From Rhynchopus euleeides (lineage: Eukaryota; Euglenozoa; Diplonemea; Diplonemida; Diplonemidae), in assembly GCA_963210315.1 (NCBI GenBank), contig OY723250.1, forward strand, positions 1,736,001 through 1,800,000: a stretch of DNA of 64,000 nucleotides. The letters are read 5' to 3'. Below are positions 42,509 to 51,136 of this stretch, piece after piece. A model generated the notes under the pieces. The model worked only from the letters and a program-made list of their open reading frames with translations, searched no databases and had not been told where the DNA came from. Made by a program: the position numbers and the translations under genes. Numbering within the stretch: the first letter of the stretch is position 1; each line of letters begins with the position of its first letter.

Positions 42509-42875
42509 CTGGGGGGGGGGGGCAAATACAAGCATACATGCTAATACAAGCATACATGCGAATACAAGCATATTATGAAAATCCGGATTTAAATAAAATT
42601 TTCAGGCTAATAGAAGCATATATGCTTCTATTAGCCTGGTAGAAAATATTGGGTATTTTTGGGTTTTTTGGGGGGTTTTCCACCACAAAAATATAAATTT
42701 TTCTACCAGGCTAATACAAGCATGTATGCTTGTATTAGCCTGGTCAACAAAAATTGGGTTTTTAGTATGCTTGTATTCGCAGTATAACCATTTATAAATT
42801 TTCCAGAAAGCCCCGCATTATGCGAGCTGGCACGCTTAATACAAGCATATATGCTTGTATTTGCCCCCCCCCCAG
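42509..42875. mobile_element. 367-bp MITE, TA target duplication
   Basis: Ends CTGGGGGGG..GCAAATACAAGCATA and its complement, each flanked outside by TA (42507-42508, 42876-42877). Inside are two long palindromes: 42605-42637 around GCATATATGC and 42706-42743 around GCATGTATGC, each extended by GGCTAATA(G/C)AAGC. Confidence 0.7.
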
Positions 42876-42946
42876 TAAGCTACAGTTTCTGTACTTCATT
42901 GTTTAAAAACCCTCCCTCACCCCCCCCATCCCCCCCACCCCGGCGG

Positions 42947-45196
42947 ATGACGATGCTGGGACTTCTCGCGGCGGTGATAGCGGCGAGCTGGGTGGCAGTG
43001 ACAGCGGCGAGCTGGGCCAAGCCGGCCAGAAGAAGGCGACGCGGGCGATGGCGGGCGAGAAGGAGGGGGCGGCTGACGGCCCTCCTGGGGCGGCGGAGCA
43101 GGCGAGCGGGCCGAGTGGTACCGTGCGCCGTCCTCTTAGCAGGGCGAAACGATGCGCATAGAGCCCGTCAGTGGCTCCGGGCCCGGTCCCTGGGTGCGCA
43201 CCCAGAAACGCGTGGGGGAACCCACAGGCGCGTGGTCGACAGCCACGCCCGCGGTTTACCGCGAAGCCAGTCTTCGACTGGGAGAGCAGATCGGCGCGCG
43301 ACCCGGGGCACCCCGACCGGTGCCCCGGGTCGGGGCACCCCGACCGGTGCCCCCACAGCAGATAGGGAGGGAGGGGTCGTGGGGGCCGGGCCTTTCCCCT
43401 CGGGTGTCTCTTCCTGTTGTGCTGTCTTCCCCGAGTTTCTCCTCTCGCTCCCTGTCTACCTTGTCCCCTTCCGTCCACCCATCCCCCGCCCCACCCCACC
43501 CTCACCCCCTCCCCCACCCCCCACCTCACCCCCCCCGCCCCCCCCGCCGGGTGCATCGACACGGGGCATCCTCCGCTGGGGCGCAGCGTTGAGGTGGGTG
43601 GTGAGGAAGTGTGGCGAGTGGAAGGGGCCACGCACGCTCCTCCTTTTTATAAAAACGGGTGTACAGATAGTATGGCGAGCAAGGGGGATGCCGTCATGGG
43701 CGTGGGGGCCGGGTGGCCAAGAGGGACAGGTCGCGGTGCGGGGGAGTGGGGCGGAGCCGGTGCACCTCCTTCCCGGGGACCTCAGGGGCGGTGCGGAAGA
43801 GGATAGCGCGATGGATGGGCGGGACTGGGCTGATGTTGATTCGACACTGCGCCTGCTGCACGCCTCCCGCATCCCCAATTCCGCCACGGGGGATTGCGGG
43901 TACTGGGCCCTGGGTTTCGAGGCTGAAGTGATCGGGGCGCGTCGAGCTGACCTCGCCAAGTCGGCCAAGTCGCGACCGGAACTGATGGCATTTTTCGGGG
44001 GGGCCAAGGAGGCTTTCCTGGCATATGCCAACGCGATCGGAGAGGACGGGTGGATGGACCACCTCACCCTGCAACTGGCGGCGCGGCTCTGGGACCTGCA
44101 TATAGTGGTCATTCAACCGGGTGCTCATCGAGTCGTGGCGATCCGCCCCCGTAGTGTGAAGGATAGAGACCTCCTCAAGCGCACCCGGGTGATTGCTTTA
44201 GCTGGGGACCACTACGAACAAGTGGACATCCCAAGGGGCCAACTACTAGACCTCATCAGGATGGCGCACCCCGCTTTCCTCACCACGGAGTCTGTAGGGG
44301 AGCAGGTTATCACCACGCCGGAGGGCATGGACGCAGCTACGGTGGAGGCAAAGTTGGTGCAAAGGGCCACGGACAAGGTGTACTGCCCGCACGACAGCTG
44401 TCGCACCTCCCTTATGCAATGTGGCGTGCCTATCCTCCGGGGGTCCATGCTGGGGCACCTGAACAAGCACGCAGCCAGGGGTGAAACGGTGACCCCCAGT
44501 GTCCTGCGCGCCATCGGGTATCGGGAGTGTGTTCGCTGCGAGAACGTCATCGCGCTCAAGTACACAGCGTGTTTGGCTTGTCGGCACAGACTCGAGCCGG
44601 AACCCGAAGCAGTGCCGGCGGGGGAAGGGGTGCAGGCAAAAGCCCTCCCAGGGCTCGAAGCAGTGAGAGCGGAGCACATCAAGGTGTGGGAATCCGTGCC
44701 GCACCACCTCGTCGCATCATGGACGCGGACGTTTGCCGGTCTACTCCGGGAGGTGGCGGCCCACAACACAGTGCAGGCATGGACAGCGCTGCTGCTGGCC
44801 CCGTCAGTCCTGCTACGGGGGGCGCGGATGGGGGACAGGATGGAGGGGACCATCAGGGACAGGCTGAGGACTTTCGATCGCTGGGCGAAGGGGGACTTCA
44901 ACCTGCTGTGGGTAGAAGCGTGCGAGAAGAAGGCGCAGCCGCCAAAAGTGGGGGGGCCCCCGCGCCCTGGCGAAATGGAAAGGCGTGTCGCGAAGTATGC
45001 ACGGCAGAATCGCATGTCCGCGGCACACAAGAGCCTCATCCCTGAGGTGGTGGCGGAGAACACAGACAGCACGCGTGCAGCCCTTGAATCGAAACACCCG
45101 ACCGGAGTTCCACCGCGTGCGCGCGAACCAGCCCCCTGCCACGTGCCGGCCTTTCACCCCGGCCGAAGTGATGAGTGCACTCAAGACCTTCCCTAA
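42947..45196 (+). CDS. LINE 5' frame: OTU protease and zinc fingers
   Basis: Open from 42947 (first ATG after the MITE), but the part up to 43810 is Arg/Pro-rich low-complexity sequence and may be leader; ATGs at 43688 and 43811 are good alternatives. From 43811 there is an OTU-type cysteine protease: TGDCGYWAL gives Asp and Cys, the helix-rich middle ends in LHIVVIQP, and GDHYEQV near 44210 gives the His. Then come CPHDSC..H-x3-H (about 44390-44475) and CVRC..CLAC (about 44530-44585) zinc motifs, then the RT N-terminal extension (EHIKVWESVPHHLVASW). The frame stays meaningful to about 45100 (ALESKHPTG) and then becomes unrelated sequence up to the stop. The partner frame takes over there. 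Confidence 0.7.
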   Translation: MTMLGLLAAVIAASWVAVTAASWAKPARRRRRGRWRARRRGRLTALLGRRSRRAGRVVPCAVLLAGRNDAHRARQWLRARSLGAHPETRGGTHRRVVDSHARGLPRSQSSTGRADRRATRGTPTGAPGRGTPTGAPTADREGGVVGAGPFPSGVSSCCAVFPEFLLSLPVYLVPFRPPIPRPTPPSPPPPPPTSPPPPPPPGASTRGILRWGAALRWVVRKCGEWKGPRTLLLFIKTGVQIVWRARGMPSWAWGPGGQEGQVAVRGSGAEPVHLLPGDLRGGAEEDSAMDGRDWADVDSTLRLLHASRIPNSATGDCGYWALGFEAEVIGARRADLAKSAKSRPELMAFFGGAKEAFLAYANAIGEDGWMDHLTLQLAARLWDLHIVVIQPGAHRVVAIRPRSVKDRDLLKRTRVIALAGDHYEQVDIPRGQLLDLIRMAHPAFLTTESVGEQVITTPEGMDAATVEAKLVQRATDKVYCPHDSCRTSLMQCGVPILRGSMLGHLNKHAARGETVTPSVLRAIGYRECVRCENVIALKYTACLACRHRLEPEPEAVPAGEGVQAKALPGLEAVRAEHIKVWESVPHHLVASWTRTFAGLLREVAAHNTVQAWTALLLAPSVLLRGARMGDRMEGTIRDRLRTFDRWAKGDFNLLWVEACEKKAQPPKVGGPPRPGEMERRVAKYARQNRMSAAHKSLIPEVVAENTDSTRAALESKHPTGVPPRAREPAPCHVPAFHPGRSDECTQDLP

Positions 45197-48100
45197 TGGG
45201 TCGGCCGGGGGTCAAGTGGGGCTACGCCCGGATCACGTCCGCCAGGCAGTTGAGTGTAAAGACGCGGCAGGGGCGAAGCCGTTGGCGTGGCTCACACAGG
45301 TGGTGAACCTGATGGCGTCAGGCAGGGCTCCGCAGGAGATCATGCCGATCCTGGCAGGCGCCAAGCTCACCGCCTTGAAGAAGAGCGACGGTGATGTGCG
45401 ACCGATAGCGTGCGGTGAGACTCTGAGGAGGCTAACCGCCAAGCTGCTCTCCACTCGCCATAAAGACGCAGCACGGCGCATCCTGATGAAAGGGAAGCAG
45501 GTGGGCGTCGCAGTTCAACGGGGACTCGAGGCGGGTGTAGCGGTGGTGGCACAGTGGGCGGAGCGCGCCAAGGCGACAGCCGCAGGTGGTGGGCCCCGGG
45601 ATGCTGTCGTTCTTAAAATCGATTTCAAGAACGCGTTCAACTCTGTCCACCGGGAGGCGTTCCTAGAGGTGGTTGAACGAGACATCCCGGGCCTCCTCCC
45701 TTTCGCACAGTGGTGCTACGGGTCCCCCTCCACACTATCGTACAGTGGGCACGTCTTCCAGTCCACGTGTGGAGTTCAGCAGGGGGACCCCCTCGGACCA
45801 CTTCTTTTCTCCCTAGCCATTAAAGAGCTAGCTGAGATGCTGGTCGGGCACTTCGCAGGGTGTGGAGGTAGTGTCTTCTACCTGGACGACGGCGTGCTGA
45901 TGGGGCCAGCGGGAGTCGTGAAGGAGGCGCTGGATTTCGTGGTGAAGTGGAGCAAGGAGAAGGGGTTGGAGGTCAAGCTGGACAAGTGTGAGCTTATCGA
46001 CCTCAACCGCCTCTCGAAGACCGAGCTTGAAGCGCAAGGGTTCCTTCTTCGCCTCCCTGATGAGACTGACAAGCCGGGAGTGGTGTACCGTGAGGGGGGC
46101 GATTTCACCCTCCTGGGCACGCCCATAGGGTCGCGAGAGTTCTGCGAGCGCTACATGGACGAGAAGCTGGCTGAATTCGCGCCTTACCTTGAGGCGTTGG
46201 CGACGCTCGAAGACAGGCAGGTGGCCCTTGCTCTCCTCCGGCATTGCGAGGGTTTCGCGCGCCTGGTGTTCTACATGCGTGCACTGGGACATAGGGGTGC
46301 GACGGAATACCTGGCGAAGAGCGATGCGGCGGTCGAGAAGTGCCTGACTCGTATCCTCTGCCTGGCGGACGACACTCTCCCGGACGACGCCATGCGACAG
46401 GCGACGCTGCCGGTCCGGGTGGGTGGGCTCGGTATACGCCGTTCTACGGAGCACTGGCACGCCGCAGCGATGGCTTCCATGCAGAACGGGTATCTGTTAT
46501 GTCGGGAGTTGGACAAGGAGTTCACCTGGGATACGGCGGCGTGGCACACCCTGAGCTCGGCCTACAACAACGACGTGAGCGAGGGGGATGCTGTGGATTC
46601 GGAGTCCCGCCCCACGGAGATGGTGAAACAGAAGGACCTCTCCCTGGCCATCATCGACGTTCACCACCGAGACTTGCACGAGCGGGCAGACGCCAGTGAC
46701 AGAGCCAGGTACCGGTCCCTGTCACTCCCACATGCAGGGGCCACGTATGCGGGCAAGCTGACGGAAGAGACGCGTGTCTGGGGAGAGGAAATGGTTGTGG
46801 TGACGCGGCACAGGCTGGGCATCTCCCTCTTCGAGCCAGACGCCAAGTGCGGCAGGTGTGGGCAAGAGATGGACACGCACGGCACCCACGCGCTGAACTG
46901 TAGGGTGGGGGGTGGGCCCACTCGGCGTCACGATGTCGTGCGGGACAGCCTGTACAGACTCGCGGTGGAAGCGGGTACGAGCCCCGAGATGGAGACGCTC
47001 CACATCCTTCCGGACTCCCAGGAGCGCCCCGGGGACATTGTCACTCGCCGGGTGTGGCCGCGGGTCATCGACGTGACGATCCGCAATCCCCTCGCGGCTT
47101 CCGTGGTCCAAGCTGCTGCGAGGTTTACTGGAGCGGCGGCGGCAGCGGGGGAGGCAGAGAAGAACAGGAGGTATCGTGATCCCTGCAGGAGATCTGGCCA
47201 GATTTTCGCGGCCTTTGCGATGGAGGCTTTCGGGGGTCTGGGGCCGTCGGCGCACCAGGTTTTCGGCAAGCTGGGCCGCCTAGCAGCGGAACGGACGGGG
47301 CGAAGCAGGGTTCTGGTCACCCAGAGCCACGCCACCAGAGTGAGTAGCGCGTACAGCCACATCCTGGGTCGAACACTCCTTGAATGCGGCCCCATATCGC
47401 CAGCAGCAGTGAGCCGGACGGCGTTGGCTACAGAGGCCGCGGCCCCCCTGAACCCGGACCACTTCATGCGGTTCTCGGTTGACTCGCGTGGGGAGGGGGA
47501 GGTGTTCATTGACCCTGATGAGGAGCGCCCTGTGCCCCAGGCGGACCCGGTCCCTCGGGCAGAGGCAGCACCGACATCTCCGTCCCCCTCTGTCGTCATC
47601 GAAAAGTGGAGAGACAAGCGAGGAGGGGCGCGAGTGGCTATTGAGGACCTGGCAGAGGGGCTTGGTAATGCTCTTACGATGCCAGAACAGGTCGCCGCCT
47701 TGGGTGGGTCAGTGGCGGAGGGGGCCCCAGCAACGTGGGTGGTGGCGGTGACGGCCGCGGCGTGTGACCTGGGGTTTGACATCGACGCTGACAAGCTTCT
47801 GCGCCTGGCGGTGGTGTGCGTCCGTCGAGCGCCCACACTCCGTCTGCTCCTCTCAGACCCCGACGAGTGGGCGGGGCGTATGCTGGCTTCCGGGGGTGGC
47901 GAAGACGTGGACCAGGTGGCCCTCCGTGGGGTGGCGGTGGCCCTCGACGTCCACGCTGTGGTTTTTAGAGACAACCTCCCCCCTCTTCTCGTGGCCCCAG
48001 GTGAACCATGCCAAGCGCTTTTTGTGGGCGGCGTGGACGGGGGGTTCAAGCCGGTCACGGTGCCGGACCAGGTGGTGGAACAGGTCACATACACGAAGTG

Positions 48101-49607
48101 TGTGGAGGTCGAGGTGCCGCAGGGCCCGGTTATCCCGGGGCGCGTGGATGTGTCGGGGTCACCGGGTTGCTGTCAGTTCTGTGCGTCGCTCTTCACCACG
48201 GCCGTGCGCCATGGGGAGTGTGGTCACTGCTCGAGGATGGTGTGCCCGACCTGCTGTGAGCTGGGCGAAGACGACACCAGGTGCGTCTGCACGCCACTAC
48301 CTCTGCCACGCGAGGACCAAGGGGTGGCCCCTCATCCGCCGGGGCAAGCGGAGCCCCCTCCTCCGCCGCCGGCGAGCACCGCACTGACAAAGGCTTTGCT
48401 GGAGGGCCGGGCCCCAGGGGGAGGGGACGGTCTGTCCAGGCTGCAACGGTCTTTGGGGATGCAGGAGTGCACGGGGTTCCGTTTCACACCAGGCGACTGC
48501 TTCTTCGATGCGGCGGCTTTCATTATGGGAGGCTCGGCGGCGGGCATGCGGAGGCTAGCCGTCCAGGCGGTGCTACGTGACCCAGGCCTTTGTGCTCGGG
48601 CCGAGCCGAACAGCGAGTCCTGGGCTGCGGCCATGCGAGTCGAGGGTAGCCGGGACGAGGCTTCTTGGGCGGACCAGGTAGCAGTACATGGACTTGCGCT
48701 GGGGTCGGGGTGGGCTGTGGTGGTCCTATCTGATCAAGCGCCCCCCACGGTCCACCGCCCCCGGGTGAAGCCTTTCGTCGGAGTGCTTGGAGTCAAGCAT
48801 CAGGGAAAGCACTACACCCCCCTTTTGGTGCCCCCACCTCTGGCGGAGGCAGTGTCTGCCCTCGCCCCCTCGCCGGTGTTGGGGCGGACTGGCTGTCCAG
48901 GGGGGGAGCAGGGCCTCCCCATGTGCCAGGTGCCGTCCCAGCCGTCGCGCCGCCGTTTTTACTGTGCCCGCTGTGCAGAGGCGGTGGATACCGCAGTCGA
49001 ACACTGGCGTTGTTTCGGTTGCGATTGCAGGGCGTGTGGGGAATGCGTGGAGCAGGGGGAGACCTGTATGGATCTGGGGCCTCGGGACGCGGAGGAGCCG
49101 CCTGCGAGGGTCCCGCAGCCACAGGACCAGGGTGATCCCCCTCGACGAGAAGGTGATCCCCCTCCTGCACCCACCGGCGCCCCGGCCACCGGCCGCTCCG
49201 ACCCGACCGCCACCGAGGAAGGCTCCAACCCTGCGCAAGCACCAGCTACCTCGATGTCGTCGCAGCCGAAGCGGAAGCGGGAGTCGGCATCGCCGCAGCG
49301 TGGTCAGGAGATGGATGAGGACGACGGGGCCACGACGGTGGGGGAGTGGGAGGAGCAGTTCTGCCCCGACGTGCACCGACCGCAGGAGGAGCAGGAGGCG
49401 GCGCTCCGGGCCATTCAGGCTTGGTGGGCCGAGTTGGGGGATGACAAGGCCTCACAGGCGGAGGCGTACAACGTGGTCTGTTGTCGTCTGAGGGCGCGGG
49501 CAGGCAAGCGGGCGCGGGCGAGCCGGCCAGGGGCGCGGGGGTCTTCGCAGCGGAGTTCCCAGGGGTCCCAGAGCCAGGGGAGTAGGGCCGCCAGGGGAGC
49601 GAGATAG
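45102..49607 (+). CDS. LINE 3' frame: RT, RLE, two further OTU-like modules
   Basis: This frame continues the protein one base out of phase with the previous one; its first codon is approximate, and no ATG of its own is needed if reading shifts near 45100-45160. RT about 45170-46300: KIDFKNAFNSV, CGVQQGDPLGPLLF, and YLDD at about 45880. Restriction-like endonuclease about 46840-47290: C-x2-C..H-x4-C, RPGDIV, VIDVTI. OTU-like module 2 about 47690-48060 with the fold pattern but no catalytic Cys or His; zinc cluster about 48160-48295. OTU module 3 about 48455-48845 with PGDCFFDAA and GKHYTPL, catalytic residues present; zinc cluster about 48950-49070. The tail is Pro/Gln/Ser/Arg-rich. RT copies the element RNA at a nick made by the endonuclease; the role of the OTU modules is unknown. 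Confidence 0.8.
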   Translation, partial: PEFHRVRANQPPATCRPFTPAEVMSALKTFPNGSAGGQVGLRPDHVRQAVECKDAAGAKPLAWLTQVVNLMASGRAPQEIMPILAGAKLTALKKSDGDVRPIACGETLRRLTAKLLSTRHKDAARRILMKGKQVGVAVQRGLEAGVAVVAQWAERAKATAAGGGPRDAVVLKIDFKNAFNSVHREAFLEVVERDIPGLLPFAQWCYGSPSTLSYSGHVFQSTCGVQQGDPLGPLLFSLAIKELAEMLVGHFAGCGGSVFYLDDGVLMGPAGVVKEALDFVVKWSKEKGLEVKLDKCELIDLNRLSKTELEAQGFLLRLPDETDKPGVVYREGGDFTLLGTPIGSREFCERYMDEKLAEFAPYLEALATLEDRQVALALLRHCEGFARLVFYMRALGHRGATEYLAKSDAAVEKCLTRILCLADDTLPDDAMRQATLPVRVGGLGIRRSTEHWHAAAMASMQNGYLLCRELDKEFTWDTAAWHTLSSAYNNDVSEGDAVDSESRPTEMVKQKDLSLAIIDVHHRDLHERADASDRARYRSLSLPHAGATYAGKLTEETRVWGEEMVVVTRHRLGISLFEPDAKCGRCGQEMDTHGTHALNCRVGGGPTRRHDVVRDSLYRLAVEAGTSPEMETLHILPDSQERPGDIVTRRVWPRVIDVTIRNPLAASVVQAAARFTGAAAAAGEAEKNRRYRDPCRRSGQIFAAFAMEAFGGLGPSAHQVFGKLGRLAAERTGRSRVLVTQSHATRVSSAYSHILGRTLLECGPISPAAVSRTALATEAAAPLNPDHFMRFSVDSRGEGEVFIDPDEERPVPQADPVPRAEAAPTSPSPSVVIEKWRDKRGGARVAIEDLAEGLGNALTMPEQVAALGGSVAEGAPATWVVAVTAAACDLGFDIDADKLLRLAVVCVRRAPTLRLLLSDPDEWAGRMLASGGGEDVDQVALRGVAVALDVHAVVFRDNLPPLLVAPGEPCQALFVGGVDGGFKPVTVPDQVVEQVTYTKCVEVEVPQGPVIPGRVDVSGSPGCCQFCASLFTTAVRHGECGHCSRMVCPTCCELGEDDTRCVCTPLPLPREDQGVAPHPPGQAEPPPPPPASTALTKALLEGRAPGGGDGLSRLQRSLGMQECTGFRFTPGDCFFDAAAFIMGGSAAGMRRLAVQAVLRDPGLCARAEPNSESWAAAMRVEGSRDEASWADQVAVHGLALGSGWAVVVLSDQAPPTVHRPRVKPFVGVLGVKHQGKHYTPLLVPPPLAEAVSALAPSPVLGRTGCPGGEQGLPMCQVPSQPSRRRFYCARCAEAVDTAVEHWRCFGCDCRACGECVEQGETCMDLGPRDAEEPPARVPQPQDQGDPPRREGDPPPAPTGAPATGRSDPTATEEGSNPAQAPATSMSSQPKRKRESASPQRGQEMDEDDGATTVGEWEEQFCPDVHRPQEEQEAALRAIQAWWAELGDDKASQAEAYNVVCCRLRARAGKRARASRPGARGSSQRSSQGSQSQGSRAARGAR

Positions 49608-49620
49608 CCGTAGGTCGGCT

Positions 49621-49640
49621 CCCCCCCCCCCCCCCCCCCC
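49621..49640 (+). repeat. Run of about 20 C
   Basis: Between the LINE stop codon and its repeat tail; the longest C run noticed in the window. Confidence 0.9.
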
Positions 49641-49655
49641 AGTGTAGGCAGGCCC

Positions 49656-49703
49656 TGTATTAAACTGTATTAAACACGTTTGTATTAAACTGTATTAAAC
49701 TCG
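49656..49703 (+). repeat. LINE tail of TGTATTAAAC repeats
   Basis: Four close copies of (C)TGTATTAAAC. Simple tandem 3' tails are usual for several LINE groups. Confidence 0.75.
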
Positions 49704-50174
49704 GCGCTTTTTGAGTTTAGTACAAGGTACGTTTGTCACTGCAGGTACGGCACCACACAGACCCCCACACAGGAGGATTATCCATCCACAGGGCCTAATC
49801 TAAGGGGGGTCGGGGGGGGGTCAAAGACCCCCCCCCGCAGTTTGGGCCCCCTGGGGGGTCACTTTTAGCGGGGGCGGGGGGAGATTTCCCTGGGGACCAG
49901 TAGGAATGGGGTCTCCTGGCTGGGGAGCATGTTCAGCCCCGGTGCAGAGCCGCCTTGAGTCTAAGAGCTGTCTGTCAAGTTCGTGCAGCAAGTCGTTGAC
50001 ACGTGCAAGGAACAGATGCTCACTACCGTGGCCTCCGGCGGCTGGGGGGCTCCGCCCCCCAGACCCCCCCTGTAGCGTGTGCCTGTCTCGCAAGTCCTTG
50101 AGCGTATGCGAGTGGCCATCTCCGCGTAGTCTCGGGCGCGCGAAGCGCGCCCGAGAAATTTGCACCTGGGAAAA
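49704..50174. other. Spacer between two TGTATTAAAC arrays
   Basis: Holds CAGGGCCTAATCTAAGG at 49788, which looks like a hAT end, and the GC-hairpin repeat on the - strand. No host gene. Confidence 0.4.
50010..50072 (-). repeat. GC-hairpin repeat, copy 4
   Basis: Reverse complement of the core. Similarity to copy 1 extends about 45 bp further (AAGGACTTG, AGGCACA). Confidence 0.75.
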
Positions 50175-50594
50175 ATGTCGGGGGGACGTCCTGCCTGCTG
50201 GAGCCACGGTGAGTTCACCGAGGCGACGAAGTGCAAGCACTGTGGCTTGCGCGCCTCGGGGAAGTCCGCATCGCGGCTCAAGAGCCACCTGCGGGGCTGC
50301 GAGAAGGCCCCCGAGGCCGTGAAGCAGAAGGCCACGGACGCCCCCACCACCACCCCGAAGAGGAAGGCCCCGGGGACTGACGGCCCAGGACCGGCGAAGC
50401 GGATGGCGCTCGGTGTTCCCCTGCCCTCAGCCAGCGAGAGGGCAATGATCGACATCGCCTGGTGTCGGTTCATCTTCAGCCGTGTTGTAGAGAACCCCTA
50501 CTTCCAGGCCGGGCCCCCTCTCCAAAGAAGCGACACCCCCTCTGCCCCCATGACCTGCACACAAGGGTACTATAGTGTACAAAACCTGTATTAA
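50175..50594 (+). pseudogene. BED-finger hAT transposase N-terminus
   Basis: 139 residues from ATG 50175. W-x2-x-EF-x4-KCKHC, then SRLKSHLRGC, is a BED-type zinc finger. After a Lys/Pro linker, ERAMIDIAWCRFIFSRVVENPYF matches the conserved start of the hAT core (a D-x-A-x2-R-F stretch then N-x2-F). The remaining 26 residues run into repeat sequence and the catalytic and dimerisation parts are missing, so this is a 3'-truncated remnant or a stand-alone DNA-binding piece. It is not the missing part of the 30.9 kb element as far as can be seen, since that one has no BED region to compare. Confidence 0.65.
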
Positions 50595-50652
50595 ACTGTC
50601 TTAAACTGTATTAAACCTGTATTAAACTGTATTAAACTGTATTAAACAGGAT
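50584..50652 (+). repeat. Second TGTATTAAAC array
   Basis: About six copies of (C)CTGTATTAAA with small changes, following the BED fragment. Confidence 0.8.
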
Positions 50653-51136
50653 GCAGATTTTGGGGACCTGTATTATACCTACACTGCCCCCCCCCCCCCC
50701 CTACCCCCCTCTTTCCTTTCGCCCCTCCCCCCCCCCCTCCCGTTCCCCACCCCCGTGCCCCCTTCCCCTTTCTTCCGGTGAATGCGCCAGCGGAGTCGGT
50801 CCACGCCCTCGCTGTCAGTCGCTTTCGCCTCTCCCCCCCTGCCCCCCCCCCCCCCTTTACCTCGCCCCCTTTTCCCCTCACCAGCGGGCTGCCCCTTGTG
50901 AATGGTAGACTTACCTACAGCCCCTTGTTCATGCCGCCAGCACGGAGCCCCACGCAGCTCAACCCCGGCCAGTGCGCGGTTTGTTTGCCCTAGAGCTTTG
51001 TTGTTCGTGTAGTTCATGTTACAGTGCTAAGAGCCCGTAGTAGCAAAAGTAGAACCTGCTGCGCTAGCCCCACCAAGCAGCCACAGTACGACAGGACGCG
51101 CGCAGGCACCGGGCCCCCTCTCCTTTAAAAAAAAAA
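50653..51136. other. Intergenic, C-rich, no gene seen
   Basis: Several C runs of 10-16. Repeat C copy 2 is at 51048-51110. A-run at 51127-51136. Confidence 0.5.
51048..51110 (+). repeat. Dispersed repeat C, copy 2
   Basis: AAAGTAGAACCTGCTGC..CAGCCACAGTACG, as at 19551. Confidence 0.6.

Larger units (their letters stand above)
42878..49703 (+). mobile_element. LINE with OTU modules and restriction-like endonuclease
   Basis: About 6.8 kb, from just after the MITE to a tail of TGTATTAAAC repeats after the final stop. Its contents (OTU protease, zinc fingers, RT, C-terminal restriction-like endonuclease) fit non-LTR retrotransposons of the RLE group; an OTU-type protease is known in the Dualen/RandI family of green algae. 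The 5' end is uncertain. Confidence 0.8.

Noticed and set aside
42851-43810. N-terminal 300 codons of the OTU LINE frame as a domain
   Set aside because: Starts inside the MITE and reads as Arg/Pro low complexity; kept only as possible leader.
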